Below are positions 9,830-18,102 of a stretch of DNA of 42,497 bases, piece by piece. A program made the position numbers and the translations under genes. The DNA comes from an uncultured SAR86 cluster bacterium (lineage in GTDB: Bacteria; Pseudomonadota; Gammaproteobacteria; Magnimaribacterales; D2472). The DNA lies in the NCBI GenBank assembly GCA_902556355.1, contig CACDVW010000009.1, positions 1-42,497 on the forward strand. Direction: 5' to 3'. Positions within the stretch are counted from its first letter, which is position 1, and each line of letters begins with the position of its first letter. The notes under the pieces were generated by a model, which was not told the DNA's origin, searched no databases, and saw nothing but the letters and a program-made list of their open reading frames with translations.

Positions 9830-10451
9830 GATAAGTTAAAGAAAGCCTTGAAATATCAAAAGGCGGTCTAAATATTCCAGCAAAATCCCCATTTGGATCC
9901 AATAAAATAATATTGTTTACATGATTATCTAAATGGGAGTGATCCATGTGGTTTGAGTGATCTGGCATCACATTATTAACTGACAATTGAGTAGCTAAAC
10001 TTAAGAGCATTGGTCTAGCATTGCTTACACCAATAAAATCTTTGTCAAATCCCTTAGCATATTTATCTATCATATCTGGGGTATCTCTTTCAGGATCAAT
10101 TGATACCAAAACCCACTGCTTATCATCTAATTTATAGTCTTTGTCTCTAAGTACTTTTATCAGTTTAGATAGTTGATACATCGTTGTTGGACATTCATCG
10201 GGACATTTTGTAAAACCAAAATACATCAGAGTCCACTTACCTCTGAGATCATTTTTTGTAAATGTTTTTTCTTTAGAGGAGAAAAATTCAAAATCTGATA
10301 TTTGTTTTGGGTCATTGAATAAAAATAGGCCGTTAACAAGCAACTCATCACTCGAAAGTGTTCTAGGCGTTGTTAATTTGTTAATAAATAAACCAAGAAT
10401 GGTTATCATGAAGATAGCTATTAGTAGTAAGTTTCTATTTATTCCTTTCAT
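9813..10451 (-). CDS. sco: SCO1/SenC-family copper chaperone for cytochrome oxidase
   Basis: Membrane-anchored thioredoxin-fold protein that delivers copper to, or reduces, the CuA site of oxidase subunit II. It has 212 residues. One N-terminal membrane anchor is at about residues 8-24, facing the periplasm. The copper-binding C83-P-D-E-C87 follows LMYFGFTK. The distal histidine of the family is most likely H177, just before NNIILLDPNG. Just upstream is an unusual histidine-rich stretch, with H165, H168, H171, H173 and H177 in 13 residues, where most relatives have a short DHS-type segment. It is the last gene of the oxidase operon. Its ATG overlaps the cyoE stop by 4 bases, so the two are translationally coupled. 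Confidence 0.92.
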   Translation of the reverse strand: MKGINRNLLLIAIFMITILGLFINKLTTPRTLSSDELLVNGLFLFNDPKQISDFEFFSSKEKTFTKNDLRGKWTLMYFGFTKCPDECPTTMYQLSKLIKVLRDKDYKLDDKQWVLVSIDPERDTPDMIDKYAKGFDKDFIGVSNARPMLLSLATQLSVNNVMPDHSNHMDHSHLDNHVNNIILLDPNGDFAGIFRPPFDISRLSLTYQSVTN

Positions 10452-11311
10452 GAGACAAGATAATGATCAAGCAACAAAGCTACAAATATAAGAAAAATAT
10501 AATAGATAGAAAAATTAAATGTTTTCATTGCAACAGTGTCGTCATCAGTAAAATATAACTTAACTGCGTAGTACATAAATATTGAACTAAGTATTATTGC
10601 TGAAACTAGATAAATAACTCCAGACATTAATACTATGTATGGGAGAACACTAACGATAAATAAAATAATTGTGTACAAGACAATTTGAAGTTTAGTAAAT
10701 GCAACTCCATGAGTAACTGGAAGCATTGGGATAGACTCTTTTGCATATTCTTCCTTTCGATAAATTGCCAATGCCCAAAAGTGTGGCGGAGTCCAAACAA
10801 AAATTATTAGGACTAATAAAAGTGCGTAGGGATCTATCGTATTGGAAATTGCAGCCCAACCTAATAGCGGAGGCGCCGCTCCTGCTAAACCACCAATAAC
10901 AATATTTTGTGGTGTTGCTCTTTTTAGATATACAGTATAAATAAATGCATAACCAATTAACGAGGCAAGGGTTAAGATCATTGTTAATGTATTTATGTAT
11001 AGGAATAAAATTAAAGCTCCTACAACACCAATCACCAAAGCAAAAGAAGAAGCATGAAGTGCACTAAGCTCTCCTTGGGGAAGAGGTCTTTGATCAGTTC
11101 GAGTCATGGCTGCATCTGCTTTTCTATCAATAACTTGGTTGATTGCGGCAGCTGAGCCTGAACATAAGGCAATTCCAATTAATGCGATTAAAATTGTTGA
11201 AACTGAACTAATTGTTTGTTCAGCCAGAAGCATTCCTACCAAGGCACAAATAAGCATCATATAGACTACATTAGGCTTACAGAGCAGGTAGTAACTTCTT
11301 AAGAGTTTCAT
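10448..11311 (-). CDS. cyoE: Protoheme IX farnesyltransferase (heme O synthase)
   Basis: Adds the farnesyl tail to heme B to make heme O, the precursor of heme A for the neighbouring aa3 oxidase. Polytopic UbiA-superfamily membrane protein of about 287 residues, with around eight or nine hydrophobic segments. The prenyl-diphosphate/metal motif NQVIDRKADAAMTRTDQRPLP is present (Asn-x3-Asp-x3-Asp). I choose the ATG at 11309-11311, because it makes a 4-base ATGA overlap with the ctaA stop and has GGA upstream; a TTG at 11320 would add three residues. It is also called ctaB when found in oxidase operons like this. It is tightly coupled to ctaA upstream and SCO downstream. Confidence 0.95.
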   Translation of the reverse strand: MKLLRSYYLLCKPNVVYMMLICALVGMLLAEQTISSVSTILIALIGIALCSGSAAAINQVIDRKADAAMTRTDQRPLPQGELSALHASSFALVIGVVGALILFLYINTLTMILTLASLIGYAFIYTVYLKRATPQNIVIGGLAGAAPPLLGWAAISNTIDPYALLLVLIIFVWTPPHFWALAIYRKEEYAKESIPMLPVTHGVAFTKLQIVLYTIILFIVSVLPYIVLMSGVIYLVSAIILSSIFMYYAVKLYFTDDDTVAMKTFNFSIYYIFLIFVALLLDHYLVS

Positions 11312-12282
11312 TTTTTCCAAGCTAAATAATTAACTGTAAAAATAGCTAATAACAAAAGGGCTGCAACTAGATTGTGTGCTATTGCCACGTATAAAGGCAA
11401 TACATATACAACATTGATTATGCCCAAGCTAATCTGGGTTAATAGAAGAATTCCAATTGTTGATGCAAGTGGAGCAGCGTTGGAAAACCAAAGTTTTGAA
11501 ATAAGAATTAAAAAAACCACGGCAACTAAAATCGCGGAGACTCTATGTGAATAATGAATTGCTACTCTAGAAGGATTATCTAATAGTCCATATAAGTAGT
11601 TTGGGCCAACCTCTTGATTAAGATTAAACCCATTTTTGAAGTCCATTTCTGGGATATAAGTTCCCTGACAAGTTGGAAAATCTGCGCAGGCCAAAGAGGC
11701 ATAATTTGTGCTTGTCCAAACTCCTAAAAAAATCTGAAAAAGCAAAACTGCAAGGGCTATTCCCGCAATAGTCTTTAACCTTGGAATTGCCATTTTCTCT
11801 AAAATATCAAATTTACCGGACATTAAAAAAATAAGAAAAAATAAAGTTAAAGTTGTAAAACCGCCAAAAAGGTGGGCAGTAACTATTATAGGTAACAACA
11901 ATAAGCTAACAGTTAAATAACCAAAAAGACCCTGGCAACAGATAAAAATTAACAAGCCTATTGTCCAACGTCTAATATTTTTATTCTCATTTTGCTTAAA
12001 AGAATAATAAACCATGATTATTGCTAAAAAGCCTAGAGCAGCTGCGAAGTATCTATGCACAACTTCAGGTATTGCTTTGTTTATATCATATGGAAATGTT
12101 GGGTATCTGGCCTCAGCTAAAGCTATCTCAGCTTCATTAGTTGGAAAAACAACAAAGCCATAACATCCAGGCCAGTCTGGACAGCCAAGGCCCGCATCTA
12201 CAAGCCTGGTCCAGGCTCCTAATGCAATGACCACAAAAGCTAAGCATATGCCAAAAAGTGATAAATTTTTAATATTATTCAT
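11308..12282 (-). CDS. ctaA: Heme A synthase (COX15/CtaA)
   Basis: Oxidises the methyl group of heme O to the formyl group of heme A in the cytoplasmic membrane. Its 324 residues and eight hydrophobic segments are as expected. Family signatures are TRLVDAGLGCPDWPGCYG near residues 26-43, EVVHRYFAA near 72-80 with a heme-ligand histidine, TAHLFGG near 135-141, and later IHYSHRVSAI and IAHNLVAA with the second pair of histidines. Cysteine pairs lie in both halves (C34/C40 and C199/C205 by rough count), typical of one class of these enzymes. Its ATG shares one base with the stop of the upstream thioredoxin-like gene. Together with cyoE it makes the operon self-sufficient for heme A. Confidence 0.94.
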   Translation of the reverse strand: MNNIKNLSLFGICLAFVVIALGAWTRLVDAGLGCPDWPGCYGFVVFPTNEAEIALAEARYPTFPYDINKAIPEVVHRYFAAALGFLAIIMVYYSFKQNENKNIRRWTIGLLIFICCQGLFGYLTVSLLLLPIIVTAHLFGGFTTLTLFFLIFLMSGKFDILEKMAIPRLKTIAGIALAVLLFQIFLGVWTSTNYASLACADFPTCQGTYIPEMDFKNGFNLNQEVGPNYLYGLLDNPSRVAIHYSHRVSAILVAVVFLILISKLWFSNAAPLASTIGILLLTQISLGIINVVYVLPLYVAIAHNLVAALLLLAIFTVNYLAWKK

Positions 12283-12830
12283 TAGATTAGTACCTTTAAG
12301 TCTTTAAGAATTTTTTTTGGATCGGTTCCGGGATTGAAATACATTACCGCCCTGCCATAGGGATCAATTATAAAAATAGGATTTTCTTGAAACATATCAA
12401 GAGTTGAGTTTTTTTGAAGTACATTAATTAATACGCCGTTTTTGTCATTGACCAATTCAATTCTTGGGTATTCCTGGATTAAATCATCAATCTCAGTTTT
12501 TAATTGAAGGTTTGAAAAGAAAGCAACACGCTTAAGCTTGTATATGTCTCTATTAAGTGCAACATTTAACTGCCTCATTAAATAAAGTGATTCTTTTGAC
12601 TTTGATATATCGGTTACATATACGCCCATAACCCACTTGCCATCTTCAAACTCAATAAGCTTCTCATTTTTTACATTGTTAAACTGCTCAAAATTAAAAT
12701 AGCTTTTAAAAAATACACCATTGTTTTTTGTTCCTTCAGGGGAATACCCCAAAACAAAATAAAGAGACGAAAAAGTAACTACCAAAATTGGTGTTAATAA
12801 AAGAATTGCTAAAAATATCTTATTCTTCAT
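12282..12830 (-). CDS. Oxidase-operon protein, membrane-anchored, thioredoxin-like without cysteines
   Basis: A 182-residue protein between SURF1 and ctaA, the position where gammaproteobacterial oxidase operons carry an uncharacterised conserved protein. There is one N-terminal membrane segment (about residues 5-28). The soluble part has the pattern of a SCO/thioredoxin-like fold: a strand with GKWVMGVYVTD, a helix with LYLMRQLNVALNRD, and near the end IFIIDPYGRAVMYFNPGTDPKKIL, the usual strand-Asp-Pro-x-Gly element. There is no cysteine anywhere in the protein, so it cannot bind copper through a CxxxC motif as SCO does. A role in oxidase assembly is suggested only by position. It overlaps the SURF1 stop by 11 bases and ctaA by one. 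Confidence 0.75.
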   Translation of the reverse strand: MKNKIFLAILLLTPILVVTFSSLYFVLGYSPEGTKNNGVFFKSYFNFEQFNNVKNEKLIEFEDGKWVMGVYVTDISKSKESLYLMRQLNVALNRDIYKLKRVAFFSNLQLKTEIDDLIQEYPRIELVNDKNGVLINVLQKNSTLDMFQENPIFIIDPYGRAVMYFNPGTDPKKILKDLKVLI

Positions 12831-13521
12831 TTTTTTTAAACCCTATCCATAAATACATTAAACATAATGCAATAAGCATTGTGAACCACTGAATGGCATA
12901 TCCAAAATGTTTTTCAGCTGTCATATTGCTTGGAACAATTTTCATATAAGCAAGACTACTTTTTAATGTGGGATCTGCAACTAAAATATATGAAGACAAT
13001 TGCTCATCAAACTCCTTTCTCAAAACATCAAGGTTTTTTGTCTGTGAAACCTTGGGCCAATTATCAGTAACTAGATCTTCTGACAATACAAAGCCAAGCT
13101 CTGGATCTTCAAGAATTCCATTCACTTCAACATATTCATCTTTTATATCAATTCCAGGCAAGGTATCTCTAGACTTGCCTTGGGAAATCCAACCACGATC
13201 AACCAATATGTATGTTTCTGTTTCATTGATCTGTAAAGGTGTTAAAACCTTATATCCAGCAATACCAGAACTTATAACATTATCAATAAGTATCTGCTTA
13301 GACCCGTTCCAGACTCCTTTGACTATAACTCTATCCCATTTAGAAGATTCCTCTGAAATTGATTTGGGAGTCTTTGTGATATTACTATTAAACTGTTCAA
13401 TTAAATTTGATTTCTCATGGCCTCTTTCAACCTGCCATAGGCCAAGAAGAAAAAAAGTTGTAGCAAAAAAAATAAAAAAGACTGTTATTTTTTTTCCTGG
13501 ATTAAATTTTTTAAAATTCAT
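12820..13521 (-). CDS. SURF1-family oxidase assembly protein
   Basis: 233-residue membrane protein that helps insert heme A into oxidase subunit I. It has the two-transmembrane layout of the family: residues about 12-28 (FFIFFATTFFLLGLWQVE) and about 205-225 (QWFTMLIALCLMYLW), with a periplasmic domain between. Conserved pieces are GLWQVERG after the first helix, TYILVDRGWISQG in the middle and HFGYAIQWF before the second helix. The gene begins with ATG at 13521, 33 bases from the divergent DUF2909 gene. If the minus-strand operon is transcribed from the coxB promoter, the transcript must pass antisense through that small gene; otherwise a second promoter is needed here. I see none of good quality. 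Confidence 0.9.
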   Translation of the reverse strand: MNFKKFNPGKKITVFFIFFATTFFLLGLWQVERGHEKSNLIEQFNSNITKTPKSISEESSKWDRVIVKGVWNGSKQILIDNVISSGIAGYKVLTPLQINETETYILVDRGWISQGKSRDTLPGIDIKDEYVEVNGILEDPELGFVLSEDLVTDNWPKVSQTKNLDVLRKEFDEQLSSYILVADPTLKSSLAYMKIVPSNMTAEKHFGYAIQWFTMLIALCLMYLWIGFKKNEE

Positions 13522-13554
13522 ATATTAAATTCATAATTGCTTTAAAATGGCACC

Positions 13555-13773
13555 ATGATTAAAACCCTTATTTATATAGATGTCTTCTTAATAATGGTAT
13601 CACTTGGTAGTGGTCTTTACTTTTTAATCGTTGACCAAGGCAAGCCAGATAGCAAAAGAACTGTCTATAGCTTAGGTTTTAGGGTCACGCTAGCTGTCAT
13701 TTTAGTAATTCTTGTAACTATAGGCTTAATAACTGGTGAATTAGGCAACACAGTTCCTTGGGATGAGTCTTAA
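13555..13773 (+). CDS. DUF2909 twin-transmembrane small protein
   Basis: 72-residue protein with two hydrophobic segments (about residues 4-26 and 43-62) joined by a short basic loop (SKRTVYSLGFRV). This matches the DUF2909 family, which is typically found inside gammaproteobacterial oxidase operons between coxC and SURF1. Its function is unknown; a role as a small oxidase subunit or assembly factor is only suggested by location. It is the only plus-strand gene between 8413 and 21123. It ends three bases before the coxC stop codon and begins 33 bases from SURF1, so it is packed tightly and reads against its neighbours. I have only memory, not a search, for the family match. Confidence 0.75.
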   Translation: MIKTLIYIDVFLIMVSLGSGLYFLIVDQGKPDSKRTVYSLGFRVTLAVILVILVTIGLITGELGNTVPWDES

Positions 13774-13776
13774 TTA

Positions 13777-14691
13777 TTACAGTATATAAACAAATAAAAA
13801 CAACATTACCCAGACCACATCAACAAAATGCCAATACCATGAGGCTGCTTCAAATCCAAAATGATCGTGATCTTCAAAGTGCCCAGCAAAAACTGATCTA
13901 GCCAACATAACTGCAAGCATAAAACCTCCCATCATTACGTGGAAGCCGTGGAAGCCTGTAAGCATAAAAAATGTTGAACCATAAATGCCTGAGTTTAATG
14001 TAAGGCCGTAATGTGCATAAGCTTCATAGTACTCTGCAGCCTGAAGACCAACAAAGATTAAAGCTAAGCCAACTGTTATGCCTAAGAAACGATTAAACTT
14101 TTTTCTATCTCCATTTTTAAGACCAATATGAGCAAAATGAACGGTTACACTTGAACTTAACAAAACAATTGTATTCCATAGTGGCAGCCACTCTAATGCA
14201 TGCCCCCAGCCAGGCCAGGCCATACTTTTTTCTGCTAATGCATATTCGGCACCTTTGTCTGGAGTTGTCATAACAGGCCATGAGGATTCAAAACCTTCCC
14301 ACAAACCAATTGCAGAAATACCAACCCCGTTTTCGCCTTCGCCACTTAACCAAGGAACCGCAAAGCTTCTTACGTAAAATAGTGCTCCAAAAAAAGCAGC
14401 AAAAAACATAACCTCTGAAAAAATAAACCAAGCCATTCCATAAACATAGGATGTTTTTAATTGATTGCTATCTAGGCCAGCTAGGTGCTCTTTAATAACC
14501 TGTCGAAACCAAAAAAATAATGTTGTAAATAGTGAAATAAATCCTGCATATAAAATATAAGCTGAGTTGCTATCTGGATTATCAAGATTATTAATTGTGC
14601 TGCTAGCACCCATTACCAATAAAAATAAAGATAACGCCATGAAAATAGGAAATCTACTTTGTTCAGGTACGTAATAAGTTTGTGCGCTCAT
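13777..14691 (-). CDS. coxC: Cytochrome c oxidase subunit III
   Basis: Core membrane subunit of the aa3-type oxidase, 304 residues with seven predicted membrane segments. Signatures include MAWFIFSEVMFFAAFFGALFY (helix with the conserved Glu), EWLPLWNTIVLLSSS, GLQAAEYYEAY, GSTFFMLTGFHGFHVMMGG and the C-terminal SWYWHFVDVVWVMLF. A loop of about 50 residues between the second and third core helices (from SGEGENG to ALEWLP) is longer than in the short mitochondrial form, but is common in this proteobacterial type. It lies three bases after ctaG on the same strand. It is also named ctaE. Confidence 0.97.
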   Translation of the reverse strand: MSAQTYYVPEQSRFPIFMALSLFLLVMGASSTINNLDNPDSNSAYILYAGFISLFTTLFFWFRQVIKEHLAGLDSNQLKTSYVYGMAWFIFSEVMFFAAFFGALFYVRSFAVPWLSGEGENGVGISAIGLWEGFESSWPVMTTPDKGAEYALAEKSMAWPGWGHALEWLPLWNTIVLLSSSVTVHFAHIGLKNGDRKKFNRFLGITVGLALIFVGLQAAEYYEAYAHYGLTLNSGIYGSTFFMLTGFHGFHVMMGGFMLAVMLARSVFAGHFEDHDHFGFEAASWYWHFVDVVWVMLFLFVYIL

Positions 14692-14694
14692 TTT

Positions 14695-15267
14695 TTAATG
14701 CTCCATTTCGTGATGTTCTTCATGCATGTGCTGGGCAACTGCCTCATCATCATATTCTGTAACATCAAAAATTGTATAAGATAAAATTATGTTTTCAATA
14801 TTTTCAGGAAGCTCATCTGAGACCAGCAATCTAACAGGAAGTAATGCGTCTTCACCGGGCTTCAGTTCTTGTTGTTCAAAGCAGAAACACTCTAATTTCT
14901 TAAGGTGTGCTGCAGCATTTGAAGGCGCAACACTTGGCACTGCTTGAGCAGTCATTGTCTTATTTGTAGTGTTTTTTACATAAAAAGTAGCTGTATAGTA
15001 TTTGCCAGTAGAAATAGTCATAACATCTTCAGAAGGTTTAAATGTCCATGGCATATTTTCATTATTAGTAGATATGAACTGAAGTCCTAATGGCCTTCCA
15101 TCTTCAATGACCAGCTTTTCTGCGTTATCTGATTGAAAGACCTTTCCATTGATGCCAGTGACCTCACAAAAAACATTGTATAGAGGCACTAAAGCAAAGC
15201 CAAAGGCAAACATCAACGGAACAGCTATTACCAGTCTTCTTAATGTTTTTTTGGCTTCAGGATTCAT
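14695..15267 (-). CDS. ctaG: Cytochrome c oxidase assembly protein CtaG/Cox11
   Basis: Copper chaperone that loads the CuB site of subunit I. It has 190 residues: one N-terminal membrane helix (about residues 11-30), then a periplasmic immunoglobulin-like domain. Conserved elements: LYNVFCEVTGINGK after the helix, TFYVKNTTN, and the copper-binding LECFCFEQQELKPGE with the C-x-C pair. The C-terminus is a histidine-rich tail (QHMHEEHHEMEH) beyond the normal end of the domain. The ATG shares one base with the coxA stop, so translation is coupled. Order coxB-coxA-ctaG-coxC is the standard proteobacterial arrangement. Confidence 0.95.
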   Translation of the reverse strand: MNPEAKKTLRRLVIAVPLMFAFGFALVPLYNVFCEVTGINGKVFQSDNAEKLVIEDGRPLGLQFISTNNENMPWTFKPSEDVMTISTGKYYTATFYVKNTTNKTMTAQAVPSVAPSNAAAHLKKLECFCFEQQELKPGEDALLPVRLLVSDELPENIENIILSYTIFDVTEYDDEAVAQHMHEEHHEMEH

Positions 15268-16850
15268 TAATCAACTTTTGGAGGTGTTGTAAATGTATGA
15301 TAAGGAGCGGGTGAGGCAACAGTCCACTCAAGACCTCTTGCACCTTCCCAAACTTGATCGGTTGCTTTTTTACCACCCATCACAGTCTTAACAACTATAA
15401 ATAAAAATAAAATTTGAGAAACACCAAACAAAAAAGCTCCAACAGAAGAAACCATGTTCCAGTCTGCAAATTGCAATGCGTAATCTGGATATCTCCTAGG
15501 CATACCTGCAAGCCCAATAAAGTGCTGAGGGAAGAAGGTAACATTAACGCCAATAAAAGATAGCCAGAAATGAAGTTTACCCAATCTTTCATCGTACATA
15601 TTTCCAGACCATTTTGGTATCCAGTAATAAACAGCTGCCATTATTGAGAAGATAGCTCCAGGAACTAATACATAGTGGAAGTGAGCTACAACAAAATATG
15701 TGTCGTGATATTGGAAATCAGCCGGCACTATCGCAAGCATCAGACCTGATAAACCACCAATAGTAAATAACACAACAAATGCAATTGCAAAAAGCATTGG
15801 GGTTTCAAATGTAAGAGATCCTTTAAACATCGTTGCAACCCAGTTGAAAACTTTAACTCCTGTTGGAACAGCAATTAACATTGTTGCCCACATAAAAAAT
15901 AACTCCGCTGCGAGAGGCAAACCAACAGTAAACATATGATGAGCCCAAACAACAAAAGATAATATTGCAATCGAGAGCATCGCCCAAACCATAGATGAAT
16001 ATCCAAAGAGCTGCTTCCTAGAAAAAGTTTCAATTATATGAGAAACAATTCCAAAGGCGGGCAGAATCATAATATAAACCTCTGGGTGACCAAAGAACCA
16101 GAAGATATGCTGAAATAATACAGGATCACCACCACCTGCTGCATTAAAGAAACTGGTTCCAAAATGTATATCCATTAACATCATGGTTACTGCACCAGCA
16201 AGTACTGGCATAACGGCTATTAATAAATAAGCTGTTATGAGCCAAGACCATACAAACAAAGGCATTTTCATTAACGTAACACCCGGAGCTCTCATGTTCA
16301 TAATAGTTACTACTACATTAATAGCTCCCATAATTGATGAGGCTCCCATTATATGAACTGAGAAAATAAAAAAAGTAACACTAGGAGGTGCATATGTTGT
16401 TGATAGAGGTGCATAGAATGTCCAACCGAAGTTAGGTGCTCCACCATCCATAAACAAAGATGATAATAAAATAAAGAAAGCAAAAGGCAATATCCAAAAA
16501 CTTAAATTATTCATTCTTGGCAAAGCCATATCTGGGGCACCAATCATCATTGGAACTAGCCAGTTTGCTAAGCCAACAAAAGCTGGCATGACACCGCCAA
16601 AAATCATTATCAACCCATGCAGTGTGATCATTTGATTATAAAATTCCGGTTCAACTATTTGCATGCCCGGCTGAAACAATTCAGCTCTTATAACCAATGC
16701 CATTGCCCCACCAATTAGGAACATAGCAAAACTAAACCATAGATATAAAGTACCTATATCTTTATGGTTAGTTGTGTATAACCATCTGGTTAAGCCCTTT
16801 GCCGGACCATGATGATGATCGTCGTGATGATTTTCTATTACTGCGCTCAT
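15267..16850 (-). CDS. coxA: Cytochrome c oxidase subunit I
   Basis: Catalytic subunit of the heme-copper oxidase, 527 residues with twelve membrane helices, holding heme a, heme a3 and CuB. Key segments: MITLHGLIMIF (low-spin heme histidine), FWFFGHPEVYIMILP (CuB histidine and crosslinked tyrosine), VVWAHHMFTVGL (CuB histidine pair), and HDTYFVVAHFHYVL (heme a3 and heme a histidines). The glutamate of the D-channel in the GHPE region and the family-typical YPDYA near the end are seen, which supports an A-type oxidase. The cytoplasmic N-terminus is histidine- and aspartate-rich (NHHDDHHHG). It starts at ATG 16850, 21 bases after coxB. It is also named ctaD. Confidence 0.98.
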   Translation of the reverse strand: MSAVIENHHDDHHHGPAKGLTRWLYTTNHKDIGTLYLWFSFAMFLIGGAMALVIRAELFQPGMQIVEPEFYNQMITLHGLIMIFGGVMPAFVGLANWLVPMMIGAPDMALPRMNNLSFWILPFAFFILLSSLFMDGGAPNFGWTFYAPLSTTYAPPSVTFFIFSVHIMGASSIMGAINVVVTIMNMRAPGVTLMKMPLFVWSWLITAYLLIAVMPVLAGAVTMMLMDIHFGTSFFNAAGGGDPVLFQHIFWFFGHPEVYIMILPAFGIVSHIIETFSRKQLFGYSSMVWAMLSIAILSFVVWAHHMFTVGLPLAAELFFMWATMLIAVPTGVKVFNWVATMFKGSLTFETPMLFAIAFVVLFTIGGLSGLMLAIVPADFQYHDTYFVVAHFHYVLVPGAIFSIMAAVYYWIPKWSGNMYDERLGKLHFWLSFIGVNVTFFPQHFIGLAGMPRRYPDYALQFADWNMVSSVGAFLFGVSQILFLFIVVKTVMGGKKATDQVWEGARGLEWTVASPAPYHTFTTPPKVD

Positions 16851-16871
16851 ATTTACTTACTCTCTTTAATA

Positions 16872-18017
16872 TTAAATCTTTGGTTTTTTATAATCTACAA
16901 TATCTTTTGGAACTACTATTTCGCCATCTCCGTTTTCAGCATTTCCCCATGATTGACGGGTATATGTAATTACAGCTGCCAGCTCTACTTCAGATAAATA
17001 GCTAAACGAATTCATTGCAGCTCCTTGAACACCTTCCATCAATATCTCAATATTTTTATCTTTTTGGTTCATAACAATATCGCTACCAGCCAATGCAGGA
17101 AATATTCCTGGAATACCTTGTCCGTTTGTTTGGTGGCATGCAACACAGTTTACTGCATATACGCTTTCACCTCTTTCAACTAATTCTTGCGCTGTCCAAT
17201 CTTTCGTAGTGAGCTCTGCCATTTTAATAGCTGCTTGTTTTTTTTCGTCCACCCATTGGTTGTACTCTTCTTGTTCAACCACCTTTACAACAATAGGCAT
17301 AAATCCATGATTTTTGCCGCATAGCTCAGTACACTTGCCTCGATATACACCTGGCTTGTCGACTTTAGTCCAAGCAGTATTCACAAAACCTGGTATTGCG
17401 TCTTGTTTAATTGCAAAAGCTGGCATCCACCAGGAATGAATTACGTCATTTGCTGTAATCAAGAATCTTACTTTTTTGCCAGCAGGTATTACGACCATCT
17501 CATCTACCTCTTGAAGGTAGTGCTCACCCTTAGGAACAAGATTATTAATCTCATCCATATCAGTTGAGAGATTTGAAAAGAAACTTATATCGTCTTCAAG
17601 ATAGTTATACTGCCATTTCCACTGATAGCCAGTAACCTGAATGTTTACATCTCCAGCTTCATCATCGTAAATTTTTACTAAGGTCTTTGAGGCAGGAACA
17701 GCCATGGCAATAAGAATCAAAAATGGAACTATGGTCCATGCTATTTCAAGCTTATGATTTTCATGGAAAGAAGCTGCTACTGGATTTTTTTTCTTTGTAT
17801 GTGCATACATGGAATAGAACATAACGCTAAATACAACTACGCCAATTACTACGCATATCCAAAAGATAAGCATATGCAGTTCAAATACCTCGTTACTAAT
17901 GTCAGTTACGCCTCTTGTCATATTCAAGGCAAACCAGTCTGCATGCATTGGAGATGCGAAAACAAACAATGCTGAAAAAATCTTTAAATGAAGATTATGA
18001 AAATATTTCAAAGACAT
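16872..18017 (-). CDS. coxB: Cytochrome c oxidase subunit II with fused cytochrome c domain
   Basis: Electron-entry subunit. I choose ATG 18017, which is preceded by AGGAT at 8 bases and gives a normal signal peptide ending near SPMHA; an upstream in-frame start at 18068 would overlap the promoter. Mature layout: two membrane helices, a cupredoxin CuA domain with the ligands in CTELCGKNHGFMPIV, then a C-terminal c-type cytochrome domain with CVACH and a later Met in AAMNSFSYL as likely axial ligand. The fusion makes this a caa3-like oxidase that can take electrons from a tethered heme c. The length is about 381 residues. It is the first gene of the operon. It is also named ctaC. Confidence 0.95.
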   Translation of the reverse strand: MSLKYFHNLHLKIFSALFVFASPMHADWFALNMTRGVTDISNEVFELHMLIFWICVVIGVVVFSVMFYSMYAHTKKKNPVAASFHENHKLEIAWTIVPFLILIAMAVPASKTLVKIYDDEAGDVNIQVTGYQWKWQYNYLEDDISFFSNLSTDMDEINNLVPKGEHYLQEVDEMVVIPAGKKVRFLITANDVIHSWWMPAFAIKQDAIPGFVNTAWTKVDKPGVYRGKCTELCGKNHGFMPIVVKVVEQEEYNQWVDEKKQAAIKMAELTTKDWTAQELVERGESVYAVNCVACHQTNGQGIPGIFPALAGSDIVMNQKDKNIEILMEGVQGAAMNSFSYLSEVELAAVITYTRQSWGNAENGDGEIVVPKDIVDYKKPKI

Positions 18018-18067
18018 CTTTTTTATCCTATGTGTGTGCTTTACAAAATAAAATTTGGTTATATGCA

Positions 18068-18096
18068 ATTATAAGGTATATCTATAATTAAAACAA
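18068..18096 (-). promoter_or_regulatory. Promoter of the cytochrome oxidase operon
   Basis: Read on the minus strand: TTGTTT (18091-18096), a 17-base spacer, then a perfect TATAAT (18068-18073), about 50 bases before the coxB ATG. The same TTGTTT-N17-TATAAT layout is found before the ATP synthase operon at 41890-41918. The match and position are good; the start point itself is not proven. Confidence 0.65.
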
Positions 18097-18102
18097 AATT
18101 AT

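Noticed and set aside
12968-13528. 186-codon open frame antisense to SURF1
   Set aside because: Mirrors the SURF1 gene, has no ribosome binding site and no recognisable domain; SURF1 on the other strand is clear.
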